Source of the DNA: Sulfurimonas sp.
Lineage (GTDB): Bacteria; Campylobacterota; Campylobacteria; Campylobacterales; Sulfurimonadaceae
Assembly: GCA_021732045.1 (NCBI GenBank)
Contig: JAKFWK010000004.1
Coordinates: forward strand, 145,658 to 209,657
Length of the DNA: 64,000 bases
Reading direction: 5' to 3'
This document shows positions 27,737-36,084 of the stretch, in pieces. The position numbers were made by a program, and so were the translations under genes. Each line of letters starts with the position of its first letter. Position 1 is the stretch's first letter. Under the pieces are notes generated by a model, which worked only from the letters and a program-made list of their open reading frames with translations, had not been told where the DNA came from and searched no databases.

Positions 27737-28645
27737 TTATAAGTAAGCCAAAACTTTAACTCCTACAAAAATAACTCCTAAAAATAGAATTGAAGAGACA
27801 AATACAAGGGCGGTTACAACTCTTGGACTACAATCATAAAGCGATGCGATGTTAACATTTGCAACTGCTAGTGGCATTAGAAGCTCTATAAAAATTATCC
27901 CTTTTATGGTTAAATCTAGTTCAATATTGTAGAGAATTAAAAAAGATACAGCCGGAATTATGATAAATTTCATGCTTATGACCCATATAGCCAGCTTTTT
28001 GCTTATCTCTTTTATTTTTGTTCCGTAGAGGTAGATTCCAAATAAAAATAGCTGCATTGTCATTGAGGCATAAGCGCCCATCATGAGTGTTTTCATAATA
28101 GCTTCGTTTGGTTTGTAGTTGAAGAAACTAAGAGCGATGGCAAACATTGCAGCCCAGAGTATAGGAAGTTTTACTATGTTTTTTAGCGATGTTTTTGTAT
28201 CATAAGCGCCTCTTGAGTAGTAAAAAACTCCAAAAGTATAGACCACAAAAACATTTACAAGATTTATGACTGTTACATACGGGATGGACTCTTCGCCGAA
28301 AATGGCTATGCAAAGCGGTATCCCTAGATTTCCTGTGTTTCCTATAGCGGCCGAAACTGTTGCAATTGAACGCTCTTTTTGTGTAGAAAATATTTTTTTT
28401 GCAATAAAAGCAGATAACGCTAAAACAATTATAGTAACTAGAAAATATATGGATGGTGCAAAAAGTAGAGTTATGTCTATGGGGCGAATCAGAAGTCCCC
28501 AAAATGTCAGAAAAACTTGTAAGAAGTAAATATTTATGATTGTTATTGTTTTCTCATCAACATCATCTTTAAAGCTCATCTTCGCAAGATAGCCCAAGAA
28601 TATAAAAAAGTAAATACCTAAGATGGAGTATATAATAGAACTCAT
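27737..28645 (-). CDS. AEC-family (auxin efflux carrier-like) transporter
   Basis: Inner-membrane protein of 302 residues with about ten hydrophobic segments. GNTGNLGIPLCIAIFG is the signature of the AEC family, which exports or imports small organic acids. It is divergent from the thioredoxin-like gene. The substrate cannot be told. Confidence 0.85.
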   Translation of the reverse strand: MSSIIYSILGIYFFIFLGYLAKMSFKDDVDEKTITIINIYFLQVFLTFWGLLIRPIDITLLFAPSIYFLVTIIVLALSAFIAKKIFSTQKERSIATVSAAIGNTGNLGIPLCIAIFGEESIPYVTVINLVNVFVVYTFGVFYYSRGAYDTKTSLKNIVKLPILWAAMFAIALSFFNYKPNEAIMKTLMMGAYASMTMQLFLFGIYLYGTKIKEISKKLAIWVISMKFIIIPAVSFLILYNIELDLTIKGIIFIELLMPLAVANVNIASLYDCSPRVVTALVFVSSILFLGVIFVGVKVLAYL

Positions 28646-28659
28646 AAGTGCGATTATAG

Positions 28660-28665
28660 TATAAT
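28660..28665 (+). promoter_or_regulatory. -10 box for the thioredoxin-like gene
   Basis: A consensus TATAAT lies 27 nt before the ATG at 28693 in the divergent intergenic gap. No good -35 is seen, as is normal for sigma-70 promoters of Campylobacterota. Confidence 0.5.
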
Positions 28666-28692
28666 TTCGTACAAAAACAGAGGTTTTAAGAT

Positions 28693-29013
28693 ATGCAGAG
28701 AGTTGAAGATATTAAAAAAATTATAGAAGAAAATAGGGCGGTAATGCTTTACTTTTCAGCACCGTCGTGCAATGTCTGCCATGCCTTAAAGCCAAAATTA
28801 GTAAGCGCTATAGAGAGTAACTTTAGTGAGTTTAAAATCATAAACATTGATGTTTCAATAGAGCAAGAGCTAGCCGCAAGTTTTAGCGTTTTTGCCATTC
28901 CTACTGTTTTAATTTTTCTAGAAGGAAGTGAATTTTTGAGAAAGTCTCGTCATATGAGTGTTGATGAGCTTATAAAAGAGATAAGACGACCTTATGATAT
29001 TATGTGTTCGTAG
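28693..29013 (+). CDS. Thioredoxin-family protein
   Basis: A cytoplasmic thioredoxin fold of 106 residues. The active site is C26-NV-C29 (SAPSCNVCHALKP), and the cis-proline loop is FAIPTVLIF. The usual WCGPC is altered, so its redox potential and partner probably differ from housekeeping thioredoxin. Confidence 0.85.
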   Translation: MQRVEDIKKIIEENRAVMLYFSAPSCNVCHALKPKLVSAIESNFSEFKIINIDVSIEQELAASFSVFAIPTVLIFLEGSEFLRKSRHMSVDELIKEIRRPYDIMCS

Positions 29014-29101
29014 TATATTTTTTTTAAATAGTTTAAGTCATATTTTTGATAGAAAAGATATACTTTCTGGCAGTTAATTATATTGCAAAAAAGGTTGGGT
29101 A

Positions 29102-29926
29102 ATGAATAATTTAGACGAACAAAAAGATAAGACGGATAGCAACACCCCATATTATAAATTATTTAAATCGACCATAGATAGACAAAAAGATCTTATTGTT
29201 CTGCTGCACAACAATACTCCAATACTCTTTAACAAGGCTTTTATTGATTTTACAAATATTGATACCCCTAAGGAGTTTATACGGGAATATAGCTCTATAT
29301 TTAGCCGTTTTGTCCCTTATGATAGCTATTTTCATGCTGGAAATATAGAAAATTTAGAACATTGGGTTGATGAATTTATAAAACTGCCAGAAGAAGAAAA
29401 AATTGTTAGCATGCTAGATTATAAAATTGATGCTTACGCTTTTTCTTTAGATGTTCAAACGCCTGCTTTAGATTATGCGCTATTGACATTTACTGATATT
29501 TCTCAAGACTTAATTAAGCGAATTATGATTGAAAATGATACAAGTATTGATAAAGAGAGCCTTGCGTATGATAAAAAATATTTTATGCATACATTGCAAA
29601 GTTTTTATAATGCAGCAATTTTTAATAAAAAAACCATTGGAATTACTATCATAGATCTAGTAACTCAAAATGTTATTAATGAAAAAACTTTAAAAGATTT
29701 TGTCACACATATTAAGGGCATTATTCGCAAAAATGATATGCTTGTGCGATGGGGAGAGAAACAATTTTTGCTTGCATATTTTGTTGATACAGCTGAAAAT
29801 AGTGAAAAAATAAGTGAAAAATTACGCCAAGAGTCTCATTATAGAATACGCCTCGGCACCGCCATACAAAAAGAGGGAGAAGAGATAGACCATATTGTTA
29901 AAAACGCAGAATCAATGCTTTTATAG
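29102..29926 (+). CDS. PAS-like plus degenerate GGDEF domain protein
   Basis: A 274-residue cytoplasmic protein. Residues ~25-140 look like a PAS sensor domain (DLIVLLHNNTPILFNKAFIDF). Residues ~155-274 have the diguanylate cyclase layout (YDKKYFMHTLQ, IGITIIDL, IRKNDMLVRWGEKQFLLAY, RIRLGTAI). The active loop is RWGEKQF at 216-222, where RxGGDEF is required, so it should not make cyclic di-GMP. It may be a binding or signalling module. Confidence 0.75.
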   Translation: MNNLDEQKDKTDSNTPYYKLFKSTIDRQKDLIVLLHNNTPILFNKAFIDFTNIDTPKEFIREYSSIFSRFVPYDSYFHAGNIENLEHWVDEFIKLPEEEKIVSMLDYKIDAYAFSLDVQTPALDYALLTFTDISQDLIKRIMIENDTSIDKESLAYDKKYFMHTLQSFYNAAIFNKKTIGITIIDLVTQNVINEKTLKDFVTHIKGIIRKNDMLVRWGEKQFLLAYFVDTAENSEKISEKLRQESHYRIRLGTAIQKEGEEIDHIVKNAESMLL

Positions 29927-29970
29927 CCACTTAAAAAATATAAACAGAGCGCAATAAGAGGAGGTATTCC

Positions 29971-30168
29971 ATGTCAGATGGCACCCAGAGAAAAAATATA
30001 AAAAGTAATCAAAGCGTAGCCATAGTTTTAAAGCAAGACCAGTGTAGCGGAGTTTTAACAGATGGCGTAGTTAGGGATATTTTAACAAGTTCACCAAATC
30101 ATCCACATGGGATAAAAGTTCGCTTAATGAGCGGCGAAGTTGGGCGCGTAAAAAAGATATATAGTTAA
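29971..30168 (+). CDS. YwbE-family protein
   Basis: A basic protein of 65 residues that matches the YwbE family ([31 protein letters not shown]..., HPHGIKVRL). The family is small and conserved but has no established function. AGGAGG precedes the start. Confidence 0.85.
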   Translation: MSDGTQRKNIKSNQSVAIVLKQDQCSGVLTDGVVRDILTSSPNHPHGIKVRLMSGEVGRVKKIYS

Positions 30169-30205
30169 CAAAAAAAGATACAATAAAATAAAAAAAGGAA
30201 TTTAT

Positions 30206-30712
30206 ATGCCACTACTCGATAGTTTCTGTGTAGATCACACAATTATGCCAGCTCCTGCCGTTCGTCGTGCAAAAGGGATGAAAACTCCAAGTGGAGACGA
30301 TATTACAGTTTTTGATTTGAGATTTGTTAGACCAAATGAGGAGATTTTATCTCAAGAGGGTATCCATACACTCGAGCATCTTTTTGCTGGATTTATGAGA
30401 GAGCATCTAAATCGTGATGGCGTTGAGATTATAGATATTTCGCCAATGGGTTGTAGAACAGGCTTTTATATGAGTCTTATTGGTACACCTGATGAGCGAG
30501 TTGTTGCGGATGCTTGGAGAGCAAGTATGTCGGATATTTTAGAGGTAAAAGAGCAAAAGGATATTCCAGAGCTAAATGTTTACCAATGTGGAACATACAA
30601 AATGCACTCGCTTGAGGATGCCAAAGATATAGCCAAAGCGGTTTTAAGTAAGGATATAGGCGTTATGGATAACGATGAGCTAGCGCTTGACCTTAAAAAG
30701 GTTGATGAGTAA
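30206..30712 (+). CDS. luxS: S-ribosylhomocysteine lyase
   Basis: Cleaves S-ribosylhomocysteine to homocysteine and the autoinducer-2 precursor, as part of the activated methyl cycle. Metal ligands H54 and H58 (HTLEH) and C128 are present, with the catalytic cysteine C83 in [10 protein letters not shown]. The 168 residues are a full-length enzyme. Its stop overlaps the ATG of the next small gene. Confidence 0.97.
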   Translation: MPLLDSFCVDHTIMPAPAVRRAKGMKTPSGDDITVFDLRFVRPNEEILSQEGIHTLEHLFAGFMREHLNRDGVEIIDISPMGCRTGFYMSLIGTPDERVVADAWRASMSDILEVKEQKDIPELNVYQCGTYKMHSLEDAKDIAKAVLSKDIGVMDNDELALDLKKVDE

Positions 30713-31014
30713 TGTTTATCTTGATTCCAATGGATTGTGATGATGCCGAAGAAGCGTCACTCACAAAGATAGAGAATGTAAAAATTTGGGTGCAACTCCT
30801 TTTAGAAGAGGGCAGAGTTACTCAAACTAATTTTAACGCAGATAAAGATGCGTTTGAAGACTTAAGTGAAGTTCTTGTGGTTGGCAACGACAACGAGTAT
30901 GTATGGCCATTTATAGAGCAAAATATGATGGTTTTGGTTGCTCACACACAAAGAAGTATTGACGACATCATAGAGGCTTATCTCTTTAGAGAGTTAAACG
31001 AACTGGCGTATTAG
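30712..31014 (+). CDS. Conserved hypothetical protein (NifX/NifB-domain-like)
   Basis: An acidic protein of 100 residues, [26 protein letters not shown]..., with an alternating strand/helix layout reminiscent of small NifX/NafY-like folds. I do not recognise a definite family. It is translationally coupled to luxS by a 1-base stop/start overlap and followed after 5 bp by the methyltransferase-like gene. Confidence 0.6.
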   Translation: MFILIPMDCDDAEEASLTKIENVKIWVQLLLEEGRVTQTNFNADKDAFEDLSEVLVVGNDNEYVWPFIEQNMMVLVAHTQRSIDDIIEAYLFRELNELAY

Positions 31015-31019
31015 TTAAG

Positions 31020-31514
31020 ATGAGAAATCTGGAGCAGTTTAAAAAGATATTTAACCCACTTCCTGGTAACTGCTACCTGCAAGTAACAACAGAAATAGAT
31101 GATACAACTCTCTTGTTTGATGAAATAATCAAAAAAGTTAACGGAAGATTTAATCTTGCCATTTACAACAATAACACCCCAAAAGATGAACTCTTTGCAA
31201 AATATGAAAACCTTCAACATATAAAAGAGTTCTCCCTACCGTTTCGCGCACTCCCAAGAGATTATGATATGGTTATATTCAACCATCTTTTCTCCCTTCA
31301 TGAAAACAGAGAAATGATTCTAAAACTAGCATATAGAGCGCTGGCAAACACCGCAAATGTGGTTATTGTAGAGAAAAAAGGTTTAGTGGATATCGCTTTG
31401 GTAAAAGAGATGCTTGAAAAGTGCGAATTTAGAGTCGCAAACGAGATAGCTGTTTTGGATGATTGTGATTTGATAATTGCGAAGAAGATGCATATGTGGG
31501 GTAATGGGTTATAG
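31020..31514 (+). CDS. Methyltransferase-like protein; integration target of the mobile element
   Basis: A 164-residue protein with the strand/helix order of the second half of a Rossmann methyltransferase (YDMVIFNHLFSLHENREMILKLAYRALANTANVVIVEKKG, then an AKKM tail). No clear SAM motif I is visible, so activity is doubtful. The last 20 or so coding bases belong to the 23-bp attL repeat of the inserted element. The distal copy at 49742 also reads KMHMWGNGL-stop, with different codons after the shared core. The element has thus rebuilt this gene's 3' end. Confidence 0.7.
   Translation: MRNLEQFKKIFNPLPGNCYLQVTTEIDDTTLLFDEIIKKVNGRFNLAIYNNNTPKDELFAKYENLQHIKEFSLPFRALPRDYDMVIFNHLFSLHENREMILKLAYRALANTANVVIVEKKGLVDIALVKEMLEKCEFRVANEIAVLDDCDLIIAKKMHMWGNGL
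31485..31507 (+). repeat. attL, 23-bp direct repeat
   Basis: Starts AAGATGCATATG and ends TGGGGTAATGG; identical to 49742-49764. It encodes KMHMWGN and the first bases of the next codon, near the 3' end of the target gene. Sequence on both sides diverges at once between the two copies, which defines the core. Confidence 0.9.
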
Positions 31515-31542
31515 GCATTTTTTGTTTTTCAAATAATCTATT

Positions 31543-31566
31543 AAAATCCCTTATTTAAGGGGTTTT
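31543..31566 (+). terminator. Terminator after the target gene, inside the element
   Basis: AAAATCCCTT and AAGGGGTTTT form a stem around an ATTT loop, with A and T runs on either side, so it can work in both directions. It lies between the rebuilt target gene and the integrase. Confidence 0.6.
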
Positions 31567-31622
31567 CTAAATGTTTTAAAATTTCTTTTGAATCATTTTG
31601 AGACAATAAAATTGATTTTAAG

Positions 31623-31644
31623 GTACATAAAAAAGTACATAAGT
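31623..31644 (+). repeat. Left arm-type repeat (22 bp)
   Basis: Begins GTACATAAAAAAG and ends TACATAAGT; repeated without mismatch and in the same orientation at 49672-49693. Each copy holds the 7-mer GTACATA twice. The position just inside each att site suits integrase or excisionase arm binding. A TATAAT (31645-31650) follows at once, about 25 nt before the integrase start, so binding here could also regulate int. Confidence 0.7.
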
Positions 31645-31676
31645 TATAATTTTAAAAATCATTTGGATGGTAAGTT

Positions 31677-32774
31677 ATGACATATGCTGGTATTAAAACA
31701 AAAGTTATGAATGATGGCTCCAAGCATATCTATGTTCAGTTCAAACATCTGAGTAAGAGATATCCTGAAAAAAACTTCACGAAGCTATTTGGATGCAAGA
31801 CTCAGAAGCAAGCATTTGAAAAACTTCAAGAGATTAAGTTGGAAATATCAAGAGGCAAAGACCCGTTTATTTCTACAAAAGTAACTCTTAATGATCTTTA
31901 TGATGAAAGAAAAATGATAAGTCTTCAGAAAAATGACTGGAAGCCACGAACAGTAGAAAACTATGACTATTTTTACAATAGATATGTCAGAAACACTATC
32001 GGGCATAAAAAACCATCTAAAATTACTTATGAAGATTTACGAAAGCTTTATGATGTAGAGATGGCACATGTAGAGAACTCAACGAAAAATCAGTTCAAAA
32101 GAATCGTGAGACCCATTTTTGTAGAAGAAATCAAAAAAGGCAATATTTACACTAATGTTATTGATAGTATTGAAACATACAAAATGCCAGTGCGTGAGCA
32201 TCTGCAACTTAGAACTGATGAAAGAAACATTGACATAGTAAGAAAGCTTTATAGAGCTATTCCACAATATGAAGCACTTGCAAAATCCCAAAAAGAAGAG
32301 TTTAGAGCTTTTTTAATGCTTGTTATCATGACAGCGCACAGGCACGGAGAGTTGAGACAGTTAAGAATAGAAGATTGCTACATTGATAAAAAAATGATTA
32401 TTGCTCCAAAAACTATTACTAAGACAAAAGAAGATTACAGATTTCCGCTTCCTGATGAGATTATCCCTTATCTTCAAACTATCAAAAGTGGTTTAATTTT
32501 TCCTACCCTTAAAAAAGGCTCAGTTGATATGATGTTTCAAAGGCTTCTGAAGCTTGCTGGAGTTGAAACTTTTAATGGTAAAAGACTATCGCCACATGAT
32601 CTCAGACGCCTAATGCTAACAATAATGATACGAGATTTAAGAATTGATAGCGTACTTGCAGATACATGCCTCAATCACAAGCAAAGAGGAGTGATAAAAC
32701 ACTACCTTTCTTTTGATTATGATGATGTTAAAACAGCCTATAGCGAATACTGGGATTATGTACGAAAAAAATAG
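31677..32774 (+). CDS. int: Tyrosine recombinase / integrase
   Basis: Site-specific recombinase of 365 residues. Catalytic residues can be placed at R222 (TAHRHGE), H307 and R310 (HDLR), H334 (LNHK) and the nucleophile Y343 (KHYLS). The N-terminal half has an AP2-like arm-binding domain and a SAM-like core-binding domain (~residues 68-165). It is the element's first gene, 170 bp from attL, and converges with the replicase gene 13 bp away. Confidence 0.93.
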   Translation: MTYAGIKTKVMNDGSKHIYVQFKHLSKRYPEKNFTKLFGCKTQKQAFEKLQEIKLEISRGKDPFISTKVTLNDLYDERKMISLQKNDWKPRTVENYDYFYNRYVRNTIGHKKPSKITYEDLRKLYDVEMAHVENSTKNQFKRIVRPIFVEEIKKGNIYTNVIDSIETYKMPVREHLQLRTDERNIDIVRKLYRAIPQYEALAKSQKEEFRAFLMLVIMTAHRHGELRQLRIEDCYIDKKMIIAPKTITKTKEDYRFPLPDEIIPYLQTIKSGLIFPTLKKGSVDMMFQRLLKLAGVETFNGKRLSPHDLRRLMLTIMIRDLRIDSVLADTCLNHKQRGVIKHYLSFDYDDVKTAYSEYWDYVRKK

Positions 32775-32787
32775 AAATGTACTGCAT

Positions 32788-33915
32788 TTAGCATGGTTTG
32801 TTTTCATAATATTTTTTCACCGTCCTTCTATCAAGTTTAGTATTTTTACTAATGGCATTTATTGTCACTTTGATACCTGCTTGATTGAAAAAGGCAATAG
32901 CTTCTTGAATTTTACGTTTTGCGGTAGCTTCTCGTTTGACACGTGAAGCCTCTCGCGCTTGTGTAAGTTGTTCATCAATATTATTTTTGTTTTTAAGCTC
33001 GTTGGTTCGCAATGCTGATAATCTTTGTCTTTGCTTAGTTTCTGCCTGATACTCATCAAAAGATAGATTAGCCATTTTTTCAAACTCCATCACACCTTCA
33101 TTAATATTTTTTTTGGTTATATCTCCAAACCTTATTTTTCCTTGTGACCAATATTTATAAACAGATCTTGCAATTGGAGATAATTCTTGAGATGCTAATG
33201 GTTTTGCACTCTTTTTATTGGCTTCTTCTAAAAAAATAAGAATTTCTTCTGTGGTGAGCGATGAAAATCCTTTGGCGTGACGCATTGCACATTCAAACAG
33301 ATAGGCATTTCTGTTTCCCTCTGTAAGTTGTGTCTCGTTAATTTTTACTTTTGTTGAAGTATTTCTTCTATTTTTTTGATGAGATGGCAGAAAAATTTTA
33401 AAATCTGCTAATTCATAATTTATTTGTTCCGAGAAATATGATGTGTGGAGTAACGGATTTCGCCAGACGCCGTTTAGGCGATTAGAAGCGATAGGGTCAC
33501 AACCTAAAATTTCACCTATAGCTTTTTTGATATTTTGTAAGTATGCCACAGCTTTTGGCTGATGCATAAATACATGATTTTTTAGATGATAGGCGAAGTG
33601 AAAACCTTTTTGCGTTTCTAAAACGTATGTAGGCTCGCATCCTATTTTTTCTATAATGTATTCTAAAAAATCTCTTATATTTTTAAAATACTCCAATGCT
33701 GTTTTATCTCTGAATTCGTCAATATCAAATATCATCATAGATATTTTATCTTTTGAATTAAAGTTAATGAATTTACATGTTTTTAATGCTACAACAGTGG
33801 GGTATGTACGAATATTAGACAAATGTTTTTCATTGCCAGCTTTGATTTTAGTTGGTAGGCTTCTGAGAAGAAGCATTAATAATGCATCGTTGTCGTCGGT
33901 TAAATCTATAGTCAT
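32788..33915 (-). CDS. Primase-type replicase (Rep) with C-terminal HTH
   Basis: A 375-residue plasmid replicase-like protein of the archaeo-eukaryotic primase fold. The metal-binding acidic motif FDID is at 63-66 and the second motif GFHFAYH at 104-110. The LGCDPIASNRLNGVWRNPL stretch is typical of the Replicase/PriCT group. The C-terminus is basic and coiled, ending with a helix-turn-helix (IKVTINAISKNTKLDRRTVKKYY). It suggests that the element can replicate after excision or during transfer. A perfect inverted repeat lies in its 5' leader. Confidence 0.8.
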   Translation of the reverse strand: MTIDLTDDNDALLMLLLRSLPTKIKAGNEKHLSNIRTYPTVVALKTCKFINFNSKDKISMMIFDIDEFRDKTALEYFKNIRDFLEYIIEKIGCEPTYVLETQKGFHFAYHLKNHVFMHQPKAVAYLQNIKKAIGEILGCDPIASNRLNGVWRNPLLHTSYFSEQINYELADFKIFLPSHQKNRRNTSTKVKINETQLTEGNRNAYLFECAMRHAKGFSSLTTEEILIFLEEANKKSAKPLASQELSPIARSVYKYWSQGKIRFGDITKKNINEGVMEFEKMANLSFDEYQAETKQRQRLSALRTNELKNKNNIDEQLTQAREASRVKREATAKRKIQEAIAFFNQAGIKVTINAISKNTKLDRRTVKKYYENKPC

Positions 33916-33916
33916 T

Positions 33917-33950
33917 TAGGGTTGCTCCTGTTATTTTTTGGGCAACCCTA
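33917..33950 (-). promoter_or_regulatory. Hairpin around the rep ribosome-binding site
   Basis: TAGGGTTGC and GCAACCCTA form a perfect 9-bp inverted repeat with a 16-nt loop, ending one base before the rep ATG. On the rep mRNA the AGGAG site runs from the loop into the stem edge and the start codon abuts it. The structure may limit rep translation or bind Rep; this is an inference. Confidence 0.55.
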
Positions 33951-34469
33951 AAAGGGCTAATGGTTAAGATGTGTTGATTATTTATTCTCCTTGTAATATG
34001 TAATATGGGTGAGATTTAAAAAATATAAGAAGTAGAATTTTTTGTGTATTTGTGACGGTCTAACAGTATTATTGTTTGAATGCAAGTAAAGTAAGACTTG
34101 ATGAAAAGAAAAGATAAGAAATATAGATTCTTATCCATATCCGGTCTCAAAAAGCCTTAAAAGCATCTTCTTTGCGTCTTTTTTGGGGATGGTTTTTGCA
34201 CTGGATGATAAAGATTGAATAGATATATTTATAGATAAGAATAAAAAGAAAGGGAGGATGGCACAGATAAGGGCTCATAGTTTACTGATAGTAAATTTTC
34301 GCCAACCCCAGAGGGGACCCTATTTTTCCAGGATTTTCAAAAGAATAAAATATTTTTTAATAAATAAAAAGATTAATATTTATTAATATTATATAATTGT
34401 TATTGAAAATTGTTTCGCTTATTGCGACATCTTTCACTATGAGAAAAACTAATAAATAGGAGATACTTT
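33951..34469. other. Non-coding region with probable oriT/oriV of the element
   Basis: Over 500 bp without a credible gene between the divergent rep and mob genes. Notable features: TTTACT-gat-AGTAAA (34281-34295) next to CCCC-aga-GGGG (34306-34316), two small perfect hairpins that look like an oriT nic region. Then comes an AT-rich tract with two copies of ATTAATATT 10 bp apart (34372 and 34382), running into a TATAAT (34392-34397). The location directly upstream of the relaxosome gene is where oriT is usually found. I cannot identify the nic site. Confidence 0.45.
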
Positions 34470-34856
34470 ATGAACAAAAAACAAGTAAAGAGTTATACAT
34501 TATCAAAAGAGACCATTGAAGCAGTGAAAGCTTATGCTGCACATAGCGGCAATTCACTTTCACAAGGTGTTGAATACCTAATTTTACGTGGATTAGAGAA
34601 CACTCAAATCGCTGAACAATTAGTAGATAGAGTCACACAACATATCAATAGATTTATTGATGCGGATAAGAAGAATACGGATCGTTTGATTAGTGTGCTA
34701 ATCGGACAATCTCGCACCATTGGAAAAATTTATGGAGTTGCAATTACAGCAGCAGTTAGACAAGGAACTATTCAAAAGGATGAACTTGAGACAATTTATG
34801 GTTCAGGAATAAAGCAGTGCATGAATGATTTAAAAGGAGGACACAGCAATGATTAA
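34470..34856 (+). CDS. MobC-like relaxosome accessory protein (RHH)
   Basis: A 128-residue protein. Residues ~8-45 form a ribbon-helix-helix DNA-binding motif (VKSYTLSKETIEAVKAYAAHSGNSLSQGVEYLILRGL); the rest is helical. Size, position just before the relaxase and an 8-bp overlap with it all match oriT-binding proteins of the MobC type. AGGAG lies upstream. Confidence 0.75.
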   Translation: MNKKQVKSYTLSKETIEAVKAYAAHSGNSLSQGVEYLILRGLENTQIAEQLVDRVTQHINRFIDADKKNTDRLISVLIGQSRTIGKIYGVAITAAVRQGTIQKDELETIYGSGIKQCMNDLKGGHSND

Positions 34857-35745
34857 TTGTCCACCAGGAATGCCATTCGATGAGTGCCTGAAACGACAGA
34901 TGACATCCAAACAAGGATCGCCATCTTCATCATCTCACAGTTCAAGCGGTTTTTCAAAACCTGTAATCTCTACACATTCATATTCAAGTGGTGGATCGCA
35001 TCATTCGTTTGGTGCGTCTCATAGTGCATCAATAGGGGGAGGTAGCAGTTTTCATATGAACTTTGGCAAAAATACTATAACCACTGCGTCTCAAAATAAA
35101 AGCAGTTCTATTGCAAATAATACAAGTAAAGGTGGAATTGTTGTAAATAAGCAAACCGTTATTGTCAAATCAAATTTTGAGATGGCAGGCAGACTAAATA
35201 AACAGGGAAAACGCAATAGTGCAAAAACATTAGGTTCACATGCTTCTGCTTCACTGACATATATGGAGAATCACGGTGCAAGAGATTTGCAAAATGATCC
35301 ATCTCTATCTCATATTTATGATGAAAACGGCGAAAGAATGAGTAAAGATGAGTTTGAAAAATTAAAAGAAGAATTGAATGCCGGTATAGACGCATTTCGT
35401 CGTACAGTAATTGATGTTGGTCAAAGTGAATTAGATCGTGATGATATGAATCGTTTGGTTAGAGAGTCATTACAAGAGTTTCAAGAAAAATCAGGGAAGC
35501 AGTTTGAATATGTTTATGCCATCCATACCGACACCGACAAGATTCACGCACATGTATTAAGTCACGGCAAAAGCCATGAGATCAATATGACAAAAGAGCA
35601 TCTCCAACTTTTTAAGCATACTGTTGGAGAAAAAACTAATGAACTGTTGCAAGAGCAAAAATTAGAAAATGATCGTGATCAATCTTTTGAAAAACAGATG
35701 GATCAATCAAATGACAAAGAGAATCAAAATTCACTATCAATATAA
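34849..35745 (+). CDS. Relaxase with Ser/Gly/His-rich N-terminal extension
   Basis: Nicks the element at oriT and pilots the DNA strand. The three-histidine HUH motif is H226, D228, H233, H235 in AIHTDTDKIHAHV, and the likely nucleophile is Y138 in SLTYMENHG, the order of MobP/VirD2-type relaxases. Unusually, the first ~95 residues are low-complexity, rich in Ser, Gly and His, and begin with MINCPPGMPFDEC. Usual relaxases have the catalytic Tyr near the N-terminus. The protein ends soon after the catalytic domain and has no helicase or primase part. Confidence 0.82.
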   Translation: MINCPPGMPFDECLKRQMTSKQGSPSSSSHSSSGFSKPVISTHSYSSGGSHHSFGASHSASIGGGSSFHMNFGKNTITTASQNKSSSIANNTSKGGIVVNKQTVIVKSNFEMAGRLNKQGKRNSAKTLGSHASASLTYMENHGARDLQNDPSLSHIYDENGERMSKDEFEKLKEELNAGIDAFRRTVIDVGQSELDRDDMNRLVRESLQEFQEKSGKQFEYVYAIHTDTDKIHAHVLSHGKSHEINMTKEHLQLFKHTVGEKTNELLQEQKLENDRDQSFEKQMDQSNDKENQNSLSI

Positions 35746-35756
35746 GGAGTACAACA

Positions 35757-36074
35757 ATGAAAACATTTTTAGAACAATTAAATGACTTTGCAGCTGAACA
35801 CACAACTATACCGCTAAAACAATTTTTCCTGTATATCACAGTATCATTATGGGTGATACTGATCGTTATTGCTCTCTTTACACCTCTGAGCTTATCGAAA
35901 GTAGCAGCACTCTTACTGCTTTATATAACTTCCATGATAACTGCTCTACTTACCTATGCAAATACAATGATTGAACGCAATAATACTATGGATATTTTAT
36001 GTAAAACACCAAGTGATATTAGTAACAGTGAAACAACTAAACTCAGCAATCAGAATCATTCATTTATAGTGTAG
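35757..36074 (+). CDS. Small membrane protein in the mobilization operon
   Basis: A 105-residue protein with two predicted membrane helices (~residues 22-42, FFLYITVSLWVILIVIALFT, and ~48-66). Its C-terminal tail is hydrophilic. It lies 11 bp after the relaxase and 10 bp before the coupling protein. It may help anchor the relaxosome to the coupling protein; no family is recognised. Confidence 0.65.
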   Translation: MKTFLEQLNDFAAEHTTIPLKQFFLYITVSLWVILIVIALFTPLSLSKVAALLLLYITSMITALLTYANTMIERNNTMDILCKTPSDISNSETTKLSNQNHSFIV

Positions 36075-36084
36075 GCGGCGGTAT

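Noticed and set aside
31485..31514. tRNA gene as the integration site
   Set aside because: No tRNA-like cloverleaf is present; the repeat lies in the reading frame of a protein gene.
33917..34320. CRISPR-like or iteron array in the rep-mob gap
   Set aside because: Only two short repeat copies and isolated hairpins; no regular repeat-spacer pattern.
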